From Streptomyces sp. NL15-2K (GTDB taxonomy: Bacteria > Actinomycetota > Actinomycetes > Streptomycetales > Streptomycetaceae), in NCBI RefSeq assembly GCF_030551255.1, contig NZ_CP130630.1, forward strand, positions 9,671,001-9,735,000: a stretch of DNA of 64,000 nt, in the 5' to 3' direction. This document shows positions 26,331-34,680 of the stretch, one piece after another; positions within the stretch are counted from its first letter, which is position 1; every line of letters begins with the position of its first letter. The notes under the pieces were generated by a model, which saw only the letters and a program-made list of their open reading frames with translations, was not told where the DNA came from and searched no databases. The position numbers and the translations under genes were made by a program.

Positions 26331-27452
26331 TCAGCGGGAGATGCGCGAGGCGGACGGAGCCGTTGTTCGCGGCGGGCCAGCCCGCGCTGGCGCCGAGGCC
26401 CTGGTACGCGCGGGGCTGGTCGTCGGTGCCGGCGTGCTGGCGTACTTCCAGCGGGTGCGCAGCGCGTGGAGGTCGGCCAGTGCGCGGCGGCTGCCGGTGA
26501 TCAACTGGTGGGGAGTGTTGGCCGGATCGTCGGTGTAGGCCGTGATCCGGGTGGCGACGGCGTGGGCGCGCGCGAGCAGGGCGCGCTGGATGACCTTCTC
26601 GCCCCAGTACTCCGGTGAGCCGACGGGCGTGGAGGTCAGGGACATCAGGTCGGTGGGCGCGATGTTGGCGTTCAGGAGGCCGCGGTGCTGGGCCTCCCAC
26701 ATGACCGTGACCGGATCGACCGGGTCGTCGCGGTGGGTGAGGGCGGTCAGGCACTGCCAGAGGCCGGCGTGCAGGGGCAGGGCGAAGTCCTCGGGCAGCA
26801 GCCAGCGCATCTCCTTCAGCTCGGCGGGGTGCGCCGTCGCGCTCGCGAGGAGGAACTGTTCCTCGTCCAGGGCTTCCTCACCTGCGTCCCGCGGGGGCTC
26901 AGGTAGCAGCGGCGTGCGGGGCAGAGAGCCCGGGTGCGGGGCGAACTGTCCGGCGAGGTCCTCAAGGAACCGCGCGAGGGCGTCGGCCTGGGCGAGGGTG
27001 GTGGCGGCCGGGTTCGGCAGCGTGGCATCGGTCGCTGCCAGGGCGAGCCCTTCGGCGTGGGCGCCCAGCGTCCGGCGGGCGTGGTCGGCGCGGATCATCC
27101 GCGCGTACGCCGCTGCGTGCTTGGGCCAGGGGCAGACCTGGATCAGTGTGTGGAGATAGGAGGCGGTCAGTCCCGGAGCCTCCGGTCGCGCGCTGTCCAG
27201 GACGGTGTTCAGCCAGGCCGGGTCTGTGAGGTGCTGCTCCGGGTCGGGCGCCGGCACGGTGCGGATCGCCGCGAACAGGATGCCGTGGGCGTAGTTGTCG
27301 AAGTGTTCCGCGTTCAGGACGCCGATCTCGGCGAGTCGGTGCGGGTGGAGGAGGAGCGCGCCGAGCAGGGCCTGCTCGGCGTAGTGCACGGGCCGCGGCG
27401 GCGGCAGGTCGTCCAGGTCGTCGTCCTCGTACCCGTCGGTGGGGTGGGGCAT
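26331..27452 (-). CDS. Protein with two DnaB N-terminal-like domains and no helicase domain
   Basis: 373 residues. The first DnaB-N-like unit spans about residues 22-130 (HYAEQALLGALLLHPHRLAE, LNAEHFDNYAHGILFAAIR). A second, diverged unit spans about 215-320 (DEEQFLLASATAHPAELKEM, LLPEDFALPLHAGLWQCL). In replicative helicases one such unit precedes a RecA-like motor. Here the motor is missing, and the C-terminus is a low-complexity Thr/Ala/Arg tail. It could be an interaction or decoy partner of host DnaB; that is inference. ATG at 27452 overlaps the methyltransferase stop (TGATG). Confidence 0.75.
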   Translation of the reverse strand: MPHPTDGYEDDDLDDLPPPRPVHYAEQALLGALLLHPHRLAEIGVLNAEHFDNYAHGILFAAIRTVPAPDPEQHLTDPAWLNTVLDSARPEAPGLTASYLHTLIQVCPWPKHAAAYARMIRADHARRTLGAHAEGLALAATDATLPNPAATTLAQADALARFLEDLAGQFAPHPGSLPRTPLLPEPPRDAGEEALDEEQFLLASATAHPAELKEMRWLLPEDFALPLHAGLWQCLTALTHRDDPVDPVTVMWEAQHRGLLNANIAPTDLMSLTSTPVGSPEYWGEKVIQRALLARAHAVATRITAYTDDPANTPHQLITGSRRALADLHALRTRWKYASTPAPTTSPARTRASAPARAGPPRTTAPSASRISR

Positions 27453-27985
27453 CAGGCAGCCAGGGTGAAGTCGTCGGAGGTGAGGATCTTGCCGAGGTGC
27501 GGGGCCAGCAGGTGCGCGGCAAGCCGGGGCGGCACGGCATTGCCGATCTGGGAGAACTGCTGGCCCTTGTTGCCCTGCCACGGGTACTCGGCGGGGAAGG
27601 ACTGCAGGACGCCGGCCTCCTGGGCGGTGATCCGGATCGGATCCGGCGCCGGGACGTTGCCGTCCGGGTCGTGCGCGGGTTCGGAGACCCAGGTGCATTC
27701 GTTGGCACGGTGGCCGAAGAACAAGGTGCCGGCGGGCTCATTCAGGCTGCGGACCGTGGCGTTCGCCTGGTTGTTGCTGCGCAGCGACCAGGACCAGCGG
27801 TGCTTCTCGGCGGTGAAGGCCGGTGCCGGGACGACTGCCGAGCGCTTCTCCCGGGTCCCGTGCCGCTGTGCCTGACCGGCACCTTCACGGCGGGATTGCA
27901 GGACGACCCCCGAGCCGGGCCGTGGTGTCCAGGTGCCGCGGTCGCGGGCGTCGGTGAGGGCCGTCGGCTTGCCGGTGAGTCGGGC
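27452..27985 (-). pseudogene. C5-cytosine DNA methyltransferase, C-terminal part only
   Basis: About 178 codons match the C-terminal half of actinomycete Dcm-like enzymes: DARDRGTWTPRPGSGVVLQS, HRWSWSLRSNNQANATVRSL, EPAGTLFFGHRANECTWV, and motif X GNKGQQFSQIGNAVPPRLAA. Motifs I-IV (SAM site, Pro-Cys nucleophile) are missing. The fragment begins directly after the TGA that ends the response-regulator gene, in the same frame, so no start codon is available. A short TTG-initiated peptide of 90 residues is possible but would not be an enzyme. The deletion endpoint marks the right edge of the island. Confidence 0.85.
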
Positions 27986-28687
27986 TCAGCGTGCCGGGCG
28001 CTCGCTCGCCTCGGGGTGCTCAAGGTGTGACGCGAGGACAGCGGCCTGGACACGTCGCTGTACGCCGAGCTTGGCCAGGAGCCGGGAGATGTGGTTCTTG
28101 ACGGTCTTCTCGGACAGGTAGAGCTTCCTGCCGATCTCGCGGTTGGTGAGCCCATCACCGATCAGAGCGAGGATGTCCCGCTCGCGCGGCGACAGGCTCG
28201 CCAGCTCCGGGGCGATGGCCGGTTCCTCGGACGGGTCGGCGCGCAGCGAGCGCATCAGCCGGGCGGTCGTCTCCGGGTCGAGCATGGACTGACCGGTGGC
28301 GACCGTGCGCACCGCCGAGACCAGGTCGGAGCCCCTGATCTGCTTGAGCACATAACCGGCGGCCCCGGCCATGATCGCGTCGAGCAGCGCCTCCTCGTCG
28401 TCGAACGAGGTCAGCATCAGACACGCCAGCTCGGGCATGCGGCTGCGCAGCTCGCGGCAGACGGTGATGCCGTCGCCGTCCGGCAGGCGTACGTCGAGAA
28501 CGGCTACGTCGGGGCGGAGCGCAGGGCCCCGGGCGAGCGCGTGCTCGACGTTCTCGGCGTCCCCGACCACCGAGATGTCGGGTTCGGCGTCCAGGAGGTC
28601 CGTCAGACCGCGGCGCACGACCTCGTGGTCGTCGAGCAGGAAGACCCGGATCGGGTGCTCCTCGGTGAAGGTGCGCGGCTCGGTCAT
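27986..28687 (-). CDS. NarL/LuxR-family response regulator, DevR/OsdR type
   Basis: 233 residues. Receiver domain (about 13-130) with the acidic pair LLDDHEVV, phospho-acceptor Asp65 in VAVLDVRLPDG, Thr in MLTSFDD and Lys in GYVLKQI. LuxR-type HTH at the C-terminus (SLSPRERDILALIGDGLTNR, SEKTVKNHISRLLAKLGVQR). ATG at 28687 follows GAGGGG. Its position next to universal stress genes and the palindromes fits OsdR of S. coelicolor, the counterpart of mycobacterial DevR/DosR. Its usual partner kinase is not adjacent: downstream lies the methyltransferase remnant, so a kinase gene may have been lost or lies elsewhere. Confidence 0.88.
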   Translation of the reverse strand: MTEPRTFTEEHPIRVFLLDDHEVVRRGLTDLLDAEPDISVVGDAENVEHALARGPALRPDVAVLDVRLPDGDGITVCRELRSRMPELACLMLTSFDDEEALLDAIMAGAAGYVLKQIRGSDLVSAVRTVATGQSMLDPETTARLMRSLRADPSEEPAIAPELASLSPRERDILALIGDGLTNREIGRKLYLSEKTVKNHISRLLAKLGVQRRVQAAVLASHLEHPEASERPAR

Positions 28688-28775
28688 CTCGACCCCTCGT
28701 TCCCCGGAACGCCGGTAGGGCGGACTGCGGACTGCCCGTGACAACGATCGTCACGCGCCGGGGCCGGATGCACCA

Positions 28776-28789
28776 GGGCCGATCGGCCC
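28776..28789. promoter_or_regulatory. Palindrome GGGCCGATCGGCCC (stress-regulon box 1)
   Basis: Perfect 14-bp palindrome between the divergent response regulator and first universal stress gene. Two degenerate copies follow at 28813-28826 (GGGCCGGTCGGTGC) and 28833-28846 (GGGACCTGTGGCCC), so the gap may hold a multi-site array. Confidence 0.75.
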
Positions 28790-28915
28790 CAGTCGTGCCG
28801 GTGGCAGCGGTGGGGCCGGTCGGTGCCTGCAGGGGACCTGTGGCCCTTCCACGAAGACCGCTCGCGCAGGCAAGCTCGAACCATCAGCCGTCCGTTACTC
28901 AGGAGGTGGAGACCC

Positions 28916-29821
28916 ATGACGCGCACGATCATCGTCGGCCTCGACGGCTCGCCCGAGAGCCGGGCCGCCGCCGAGTGGGCCGCCCGTGAGGCGAAGCTGC
29001 GCGGCCTGCCGGTCAAGATCCTCCACGTGTGGGAGCCAGTGCCGGAGCCCATGGCACAGGCCCCGCTGCTCGGTGCCGAGACCCATCAGCACTGGAGCGA
29101 GAAGATTCCCCGCGATTCTGCCGAGGGTCTCCGGCTGCGCCACCCCGGTGTCGAGGTGACCGCCGAGCATCGGGCCGGTCGCCCGAGCGAGGTGCTGTGC
29201 GAGGCCGCGAAGGGAGCCGAGTTGCTCGTCCTCGGCTCGCGTGGCCTGAGCGGGATCGGCGGGTTCCTGGTCGGCTCGGTCGGCCTCGTCGTCGTCGCGC
29301 ACGCCGAGTGCCCCGTGGTCCTGGTCCGGGCCGGTGAGCAGGCGGCGGACGAGCACGAGATGGACCCGGCGGGCATACCATCGGCCGCGACGCGGTACCG
29401 GCCGGTCGTGCTCGGTATCGACATCGACAACCTCGATGCCTCGGTGTTCGAGTTCGCCTTCGACGAGGCTGCCCGGCGCGACACCGGCCTGCGGGCCGTG
29501 CACGGATGGAGCCTGCCCCCGTACTACATGGACGGCCCGACCACCGACCTGGAACGGTACGACCAGATCGCCCATTGGCACGCCTCCGCACTCGCCGAGG
29601 CACTGAGCTTGTGGCGGCAGAAGTACCCGTCCGTCGAGGTGGTCGAGGAGTCCTCATCAGGCAGCCCGGCGGGTCATCTGATCGACGCCTCCCACCGGGC
29701 CTCGCTGGTCGTCGTCGGCCGACGGATCCGCCGCCACCCGTTCGGGGTGCACATTGGTCCGGTCACGCATGCCGTCCTGCACCACGCCACGGCCCCCGTC
29801 GCCGTCGTCGCGCACGACTGA
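28916..29821 (+). CDS. Universal stress protein, tandem UspA domains
   Basis: 301 residues, two UspA folds. Domain 1 (about 1-140) has the full ATP-binding signature G-2X-G-9X-G-S in LGSRGLSGIGGFLVGSVG. Domain 2 (about 158-300) keeps the fold (VVLGIDIDN) but its motif VGRRIRRHPFGVHIG is degenerate, so only the first half probably binds nucleotide. ATG at 28916 follows AGGAGGTGG. Divergent from the response regulator with box 1 in the gap; probable regulon member. Confidence 0.92.
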   Translation: MTRTIIVGLDGSPESRAAAEWAAREAKLRGLPVKILHVWEPVPEPMAQAPLLGAETHQHWSEKIPRDSAEGLRLRHPGVEVTAEHRAGRPSEVLCEAAKGAELLVLGSRGLSGIGGFLVGSVGLVVVAHAECPVVLVRAGEQAADEHEMDPAGIPSAATRYRPVVLGIDIDNLDASVFEFAFDEAARRDTGLRAVHGWSLPPYYMDGPTTDLERYDQIAHWHASALAEALSLWRQKYPSVEVVEESSSGSPAGHLIDASHRASLVVVGRRIRRHPFGVHIGPVTHAVLHHATAPVAVVAHD

Positions 29822-29876
29822 CACACCACCCACAAGGCCGTGGTCCGGTCGACCAGCCGGCGGTGTACGCGCCGTA

Positions 29877-29890
29877 GGGCCGATCGGCCC
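29877..29890. promoter_or_regulatory. Palindrome GGGCCGATCGGCCC (stress-regulon box 2)
   Basis: Identical to box 1, 93 bp before the GNAT/acyl-CoA-synthetase gene. A half-site TAGGGCC follows at about 29,913. Confidence 0.75.
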
Positions 29891-29983
29891 CCGGCTGACC
29901 CGGACAGCCCATAGGGCCGCTTCAGGACGCGCTGGATGCTCGAAGCGTCGGCAGCCGCCCCGAGCGGCTTGGAGGAGACCACC

Positions 29984-32677
29984 ATGACGCACGATGTGCT
30001 CGACCGCCCCCCGGTCCACGCCCTGCTCGCGGACGGCACCACCGTGTGTATACGCCCCGTGCGGCCGGGCGATCACGAGCGGCTGCGGAGCTTCTACGAG
30101 GAGATGTCCCCGGAGAACCTGCGGCTGCGGTTCTTCGCGGCGAGCCGCCGTTCCGCCGCGATGGCCGCCGAACGGGCCTGCGCCCCGGCGCGCCCGGGCT
30201 GCCGGGCCCTGCTCGCCGAGGCGCGGGGCCGGGTGATCGGGCTCGCCGAGTTCGACAGCGGCGGCGAGGAGGATACGGCCGAGATGTCCGTCGCGGTCGC
30301 GGACGGCGTGCACCACCGTGGGGTGGGCACCCTTCTCGTCGAGCACTTGGTTTCCGCCGCCCGCGCGAACGGCATCACCACCTTCACGGCCGACGCGTTG
30401 GGCGAGAACCATGAAGTGCTCCGGCTCTTCGCCGACCTCGGGCTGCGTACCGCACGGCACTTCGACGGTCCCGAGGTGCGCTGCACCATTCGGCTGGACC
30501 AGGACGATGCCTACCTGTCGGCCGTGGAGGAGCGGGGCCGGGCCGCCGACGTGGCCAGCCTGCAGCCGCTCTTCCGGCCGGACGCGGTCGCTGTCGTCGG
30601 GGCCGGGCGCAGGCCCGGGTCAGTGGGCCGGGCGATCCTGCACCACCTGAAGGTCGGCGGCTCCACCCGGCGCCTGTTCGCAGTGAACCCCGCCGCCACC
30701 GCGATCCTCGGCGTGCCCTCCCACTCGTCGGTCAGCGCCCTGCCCAAGACCCCCGATCTCGCGGTCCTCGCCGTGCCCGCCGCCGTGGTGCCGGCCACCG
30801 CCGAGGAGTGCGGCAAGGCGGGCGTACGGGCTCTCCTGGTCGTCACCGCCGGCCTCGACGCCGACCAGGCCCGGGCGCTCATGGCCGCCTGCCGCACGTA
30901 CGGCATGCGGCTCGTCGGCCCGAACTGCCTGGGCATATCCAACACGGATCCGCACGTCAGTCTCGACGCGACCTTCGCCGCCGACCATCCGCGCCCCGGT
31001 ACGGCGGGGGTCGCCGTGCAGTCGGGCGGCGTCGGCATCGCGCTCCTCGACGGACTGTCCCGCCTCGGCATCGGCGTGTCGACCTTCGCCTCCCTCGGCG
31101 ACAAGTACGACGTCAGCGGCAACGACATGCTCCAGTGGTGGGAAAGCGACGGCCGCACCGACCTCGCGCTGCTGCACCTGGAGTCGTTCGGCAACCCGCG
31201 CGCGTTCTCCCGTACGGCCCGGCGCGTGACCCGTCGTATGCCGGTGCTCACGGTGGACGCCGGCCGCACGGAGGCGGGCCGGCGGGCTGCCGCGTCGCAC
31301 ACCGCGGCCGCCGCGACCCGCACCATGACCCGGCAGGCGCTGTTCACCCGGGCCGGAATCACCGCCACCCGCTCGGTCGGCGAACTCCTGGAAACCGCCG
31401 CCTTGCTGCATTCCCAGCCGCTCCCGGCGGGCAACGGCGTTGCCGTCGTCACCAACGCGGGCGGCATCGGCGTGCTGGCTGCCGACGCCTGCGCGGAGGC
31501 GGGGCTCGCGCTGTCGTCGTTCGGCGACGAGCTGACCCATGACCTGAAAGCCGTGCTGCCTGACGGAGCCGCGATCGGCAATCCGGTGGACGCCACGGCC
31601 GCGGTGACCGAGGAGCAGCTCAGCGCGTGTGTCGACCGGCTGATGACGTACGGCGGCGTCGACGCGGTGCTCGTGGCCCTGGTGCCCACGGCGGTCGCCG
31701 AGGCGACCGGCGACGACCTGGTGCGGGCGGTGACCCGCGTCCCGGGACGCCGGGACCGGCCGGTCGCCGTCGTACGCCTGGAGCAGGGCGTTCCGGTGAT
31801 CCTGCTGCCCGCGTCCGACGGCGGCACGATCCCCTCGTACGCCGAACCGCAGGCCGTGGCCCGGGCGCTGGCCCACGCGGCGCGCCGCGCCGCCTGGCTC
31901 AGCCGGCCCGTCGGCACGGTCCCGGAACTGGAAGGCATCGGCACCCGGCGCGCTCACGAGATTGCCGAGGAGTATCTCGCCGTATTGCCGGACGGTGGCT
32001 GGCTCGATCCGCGCGCCTGCGCTGAACTCCTCGACTGCTACGGCATCCCCCAGATTCCGTGGGCCTGGGCGCAGACAGAGGAGGAGGCGGTCCTCGCGGC
32101 CCGGCGGCTGCGGGGCGCGGACGGCCGGATGGTGCTGAAGGCGTACTGGCCGGGACTGGTGCACAAGACCGAGGAGCGTGCCGTCCATCTCGACCTCCAA
32201 GGGGACGCCCAAGTGCGGTCGGCTTTCCGGGATTTCGGGACACGTTTCGGCGACCGGCTGAGCGGGGTGATCGTCCAGCCGCTCGCCGAGCGCGGCACGG
32301 AGCTGTTCGCCGGTGTCGTCCAGGACGAGGTCTTCGGGCCGCTCGTCCTGTTCGGGCTCGGCGGCACGGCCACAGACGTACTGGCTGACCACGCCGCCCG
32401 TCTCGCCCCACTCACCGACCACGACGTGCACGACCTGATCACGTCCCCGCGCTGCGCACCGCTGCTGTTCGGCTCACGCGGCGGCCGGCCCGTCGACCTC
32501 CCGGGGCTGGAGCAACTGCTCCTGCGCCTGTCGCGTATGGCGAGCGACCTGCCGCAGCTCGCGGAGGCCGACTTCAACCCGGTCCTCGCGAATCCCGGCG
32601 CCGTAACCGTGCTCGACGCCCGCCTGCGCCTGCTGCCGCGCCGGGCTCAAGACCCCTATCTGCGCCGACTCCGCTGA
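29984..32677 (+). CDS. GNAT acetyltransferase fused to NDP-forming acyl-CoA synthetase-like domains
   Basis: 897 residues, architecture of the Pat/SlPatA family of protein lysine acetyltransferases, which inactivate acyl-CoA synthetases. GNAT domain first (about 15-165; VHHRGVGTLLVEH binds acetyl-CoA). Then the CoA-binding Rossmann unit (about 195-290; AVAVVGAGRRPGSVG), the ligase unit with His439 in AAASHTAAAAT (position of the phospho-His in active ADP-forming enzymes), and an ATP-grasp unit at about 670-890. ATG at 29984 follows GGAGGAG. Whether the synthetase half is active or only regulatory cannot be decided; the retained His is notable. Confidence 0.88.
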   Translation: MTHDVLDRPPVHALLADGTTVCIRPVRPGDHERLRSFYEEMSPENLRLRFFAASRRSAAMAAERACAPARPGCRALLAEARGRVIGLAEFDSGGEEDTAEMSVAVADGVHHRGVGTLLVEHLVSAARANGITTFTADALGENHEVLRLFADLGLRTARHFDGPEVRCTIRLDQDDAYLSAVEERGRAADVASLQPLFRPDAVAVVGAGRRPGSVGRAILHHLKVGGSTRRLFAVNPAATAILGVPSHSSVSALPKTPDLAVLAVPAAVVPATAEECGKAGVRALLVVTAGLDADQARALMAACRTYGMRLVGPNCLGISNTDPHVSLDATFAADHPRPGTAGVAVQSGGVGIALLDGLSRLGIGVSTFASLGDKYDVSGNDMLQWWESDGRTDLALLHLESFGNPRAFSRTARRVTRRMPVLTVDAGRTEAGRRAAASHTAAAATRTMTRQALFTRAGITATRSVGELLETAALLHSQPLPAGNGVAVVTNAGGIGVLAADACAEAGLALSSFGDELTHDLKAVLPDGAAIGNPVDATAAVTEEQLSACVDRLMTYGGVDAVLVALVPTAVAEATGDDLVRAVTRVPGRRDRPVAVVRLEQGVPVILLPASDGGTIPSYAEPQAVARALAHAARRAAWLSRPVGTVPELEGIGTRRAHEIAEEYLAVLPDGGWLDPRACAELLDCYGIPQIPWAWAQTEEEAVLAARRLRGADGRMVLKAYWPGLVHKTEERAVHLDLQGDAQVRSAFRDFGTRFGDRLSGVIVQPLAERGTELFAGVVQDEVFGPLVLFGLGGTATDVLADHAARLAPLTDHDVHDLITSPRCAPLLFGSRGGRPVDLPGLEQLLLRLSRMASDLPQLAEADFNPVLANPGAVTVLDARLRLLPRRAQDPYLRRLR

Positions 32678-32716
32678 GTCAGCCGCGTCGGCCGAGCCAG
32701 CCGAGGAGGACCTACC

Positions 32717-33448
32717 ATGAAACACAACAAGGTCGGCTCCGTCATGACCATGGACGTGGTCCGGGTCGTCTACGGAACCCCATTCAAGGAAGTGGCCCGG
32801 CTGCTCGCCGACCACCGGATCAGTGGACTGCCCGTGGTGGACGAGGACGACCGAGTCATCGGCGTCGTCTCCGAAACCGACCTGATGGCCCACCAGGCCG
32901 CGACCCCCGACCCGTACGAGCCCAGCCGCCGCTTCCGGTTCGCCGTGCTGACGCCCGCCGCCCGGCGTCGGGCCGCGAAGGCGACGGCGCGCACGGCCGG
33001 TCAGCTGATGAGCACGCCGCCGGTCACCATGCACGCCGACGACACCATCATCGAGGCCGCGCGGACCATGGCCCAGCGGCATGTGGAACGGTTGCCGGTG
33101 CTCGACGAAGAGGACCGGCTGGTCGGCATCATCACCCGGCGCGACCTGCTCCAGATCTTTCTGCGGCCCGACGCGGAGATCCGCGATGAGGTGATCGACG
33201 AGGTACTGGTACGTGCGCTGTGGCTGGCACCGAGCAGCATCGACGTCTCCGTCACCGAAGGCGTGGTCACGCTCGCCGGCCAACTGGAACGCAAGAGCGA
33301 GACGGCCATCGCCGCCTCCATGATCCGGCAGATCGACGGCGTGGTCGCCGTCGTCGACAAGCTGACCTGGCGCCTGGACGACGCGCGTCTGCGGTCGGAC
33401 GAACAGGCGCTGCACGGCGTGGCCGACGACTGGCTGCGCAAACTGTGA
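32717..33448 (+). CDS. CBS-pair plus BON domain protein
   Basis: 243 residues. CBS 1 (about 1-60: VGSVMTMDVVRVVYGTPFKE, GLPVVDEDDRVIGVVSETDL), CBS 2 (about 95-155: LMSTPPVTMHADDTIIEAAR, RLPVLDEEDRLVGIITRRDL), then a BON domain (about 160-230: VTEGVVTLAGQLERKSE). CBS pairs sense adenosine nucleotides; BON domains bind membranes or proteins. 39 bp after the acetyltransferase gene and followed 16 bp later by the flavodoxin gene: one operon. A second protein of this architecture is at 59.2 kb. Confidence 0.88.
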   Translation: MKHNKVGSVMTMDVVRVVYGTPFKEVARLLADHRISGLPVVDEDDRVIGVVSETDLMAHQAATPDPYEPSRRFRFAVLTPAARRRAAKATARTAGQLMSTPPVTMHADDTIIEAARTMAQRHVERLPVLDEEDRLVGIITRRDLLQIFLRPDAEIRDEVIDEVLVRALWLAPSSIDVSVTEGVVTLAGQLERKSETAIAASMIRQIDGVVAVVDKLTWRLDDARLRSDEQALHGVADDWLRKL

Positions 33449-33464
33449 GAGGAGGCGGACCATC

Positions 33465-33959
33465 ATGCCGACGAACGTGCTGGTCGCCTACGGAACAACG
33501 AACGGATCCACCGCGGAGATCGCCGAGGCCATCGCCGAAGTCCTGCGCAAGGACGGGATGACGGTGGAGGCGCTCCCGGCCCGGTCGGTGCCGAGTGCGG
33601 CGTCGTACGACGCCGTCGTGGTCGGCGGCGGGCTGTACGCCGGTCGCTGGCACAAGGACGCCCGCCGCTTCGTCCGGAGCCACCGCAAGGTCCTGGCTGA
33701 ACGCCCGCTGTGGTTCTTCAGCAGCGGCCCGCTCGACCCTTCGGCCTCGGAGCGGGACATCCCGCCCGTGCCCGGGGTGAAGAAGGCCATGGTCCGGCTC
33801 GACGCCAGGGAGCACGTCACCTTCGGCGGCTGCCTGCGGGAGGGCGCGAAAGGGTGGGTCGCCCGGATGATCGTCCGTAACGGAAAGGGCGGGGACTTCC
33901 GGGACTTCGACCGGATCGAGGCGTGGGGGGCGCGGATCGGCCAGGAGCTGACGAGTTGA
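33465..33959 (+). CDS. Flavodoxin-domain protein (HemG-like)
   Basis: 164 residues, FMN-binding flavodoxin fold: phosphate loop VAYGTTNGSTAEIAEAI, then VGGGLYAGRWHKDARRFV and FSSGPLDPS. It resembles the menaquinone-dependent protoporphyrinogen oxidase family; in hypoxia regulons such proteins are common but their substrate is uncertain. ATG at 33465 follows GAGGAGGCGG. Third gene of the operon starting at 29984. Confidence 0.82.
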   Translation: MPTNVLVAYGTTNGSTAEIAEAIAEVLRKDGMTVEALPARSVPSAASYDAVVVGGGLYAGRWHKDARRFVRSHRKVLAERPLWFFSSGPLDPSASERDIPPVPGVKKAMVRLDAREHVTFGGCLREGAKGWVARMIVRNGKGGDFRDFDRIEAWGARIGQELTS

Positions 33960-33994
33960 CGGGAAGGGCTGCGGCCGGGGGCGTCGGCGAAGGA

Positions 33995-34012
33995 GAGCCC
34001 TGCCCAGGGCTC
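33995..34012. terminator. Small hairpin between convergent genes
   Basis: GAGCCCTG-CC-CAGGGCTC, an 8-bp perfect stem with a 2-base loop, in the gap between the flavodoxin gene and the convergent STAS gene. Probable bidirectional terminator. Confidence 0.5.
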
Positions 34013-34061
34013 AGCCCCGGCCCCGGCCTCAGTCTGGCGGTCAGCGGAGCCGTGGGACCGG

Positions 34062-34454
34062 TCAGGCCGCCGTGACGTTGTCGGCTTCGGCGGCCGGCGT
34101 ATCGGCCACGTCATCGGGCAGGCACGGGAGCACTTCGAAGACGCCCGCCAGACCGGCGCGCCGGAGGGTCCGCCGGAAGAAGGTGCTGTCGGTGACCAGA
34201 CGTAGTCGGCCGTGCCGTGCCATGACCCGGTTCCGCGCCCGGCACAGGACCCCCAGCCCGGTGCAGTCCATGAACGACACCGGGCCCAGGTCCAGTACCA
34301 GGTCGGGGCACGGACCGGCGGTCAGTACGTCGAGGCGCGCCGCCAGACCCGGTGCCGTGAGCAGGTCGATCTCGCCACGCACTGTCACGACGGTGGTCCC
34401 GCTGAGCGTGTGCTCCGGGGGATGCGGAGTGGACTCGATGGAAGTGTCGGACAT
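34062..34454 (-). CDS. STAS-domain anti-sigma factor antagonist
   Basis: 130 residues, SpoIIAA/RsbV fold: VVTVRGEIDLLTAPGLAARL, LVLDLGPVSFMDCTGLGVL, and RRTLRRAGLAGVFEVL. The phosphorylation site is usually DSSGL or DSTGL; here it reads DCTGL, leaving Thr as the acceptor. Such antagonists release a stress sigma factor by binding its anti-sigma kinase when dephosphorylated; the PP2C protein at 60-61 kb is a conceivable phosphatase. No sigma or anti-sigma gene is adjacent. Divergent from the alcohol dehydrogenase gene, with two boxes in the gap. Confidence 0.87.
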   Translation of the reverse strand: MSDTSIESTPHPPEHTLSGTTVVTVRGEIDLLTAPGLAARLDVLTAGPCPDLVLDLGPVSFMDCTGLGVLCRARNRVMARHGRLRLVTDSTFFRRTLRRAGLAGVFEVLPCLPDDVADTPAAEADNVTAA

Positions 34455-34490
34455 GGTCCCAGCAAAGCCGGGTGAATGGGGCGTGCGGTA

Positions 34491-34504
34491 GGGCCGACCG
34501 GTCC
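34491..34504. promoter_or_regulatory. GGGCCGACCGGTCC (stress-regulon box 3)
   Basis: One mismatch to GGGCCG-NN-CGGCCC. It lies 36 bp from the STAS start in the divergent STAS/alcohol dehydrogenase gap. Confidence 0.65.
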
Positions 34505-34584
34505 TTGTGCCCGGGTCCGGTAGGGCCTTCGTCGCGCGGTCGCGGACCGGCCGCCGGAAACGACTCCTGTCCGGTCATCGGACG

Positions 34585-34598
34585 GGGCCGACCGGCCC
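34585..34598. promoter_or_regulatory. GGGCCGACCGGCCC (stress-regulon box 4)
   Basis: Perfect arms, 83 bp before the alcohol dehydrogenase start and 94 bp from box 3 start to start (about nine helical turns). Confidence 0.75.
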
Positions 34599-34680
34599 AT
34601 GCGCCTTCCGCCAGACCGCGACAAGCTGGATATGCGGTGCAATCCCGGCATCATGCTCACGGCAGGAAGGTGGGAACGCC

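Noticed and set aside
26263..26754. Long upstream extension of the unknown gene at 25.7-26.3 kb
   Set aside because: Most of the extension overlaps the DnaB-like gene in another frame and becomes Arg/Pro-rich without conserved pattern; only the last 40 codons look protein-like.
27452..27724. Small intact 90-residue methyltransferase-like protein from a TTG start
   Set aside because: Homology continues upstream in frame to 27985 without a start, so the TTG is internal to a beheaded gene.
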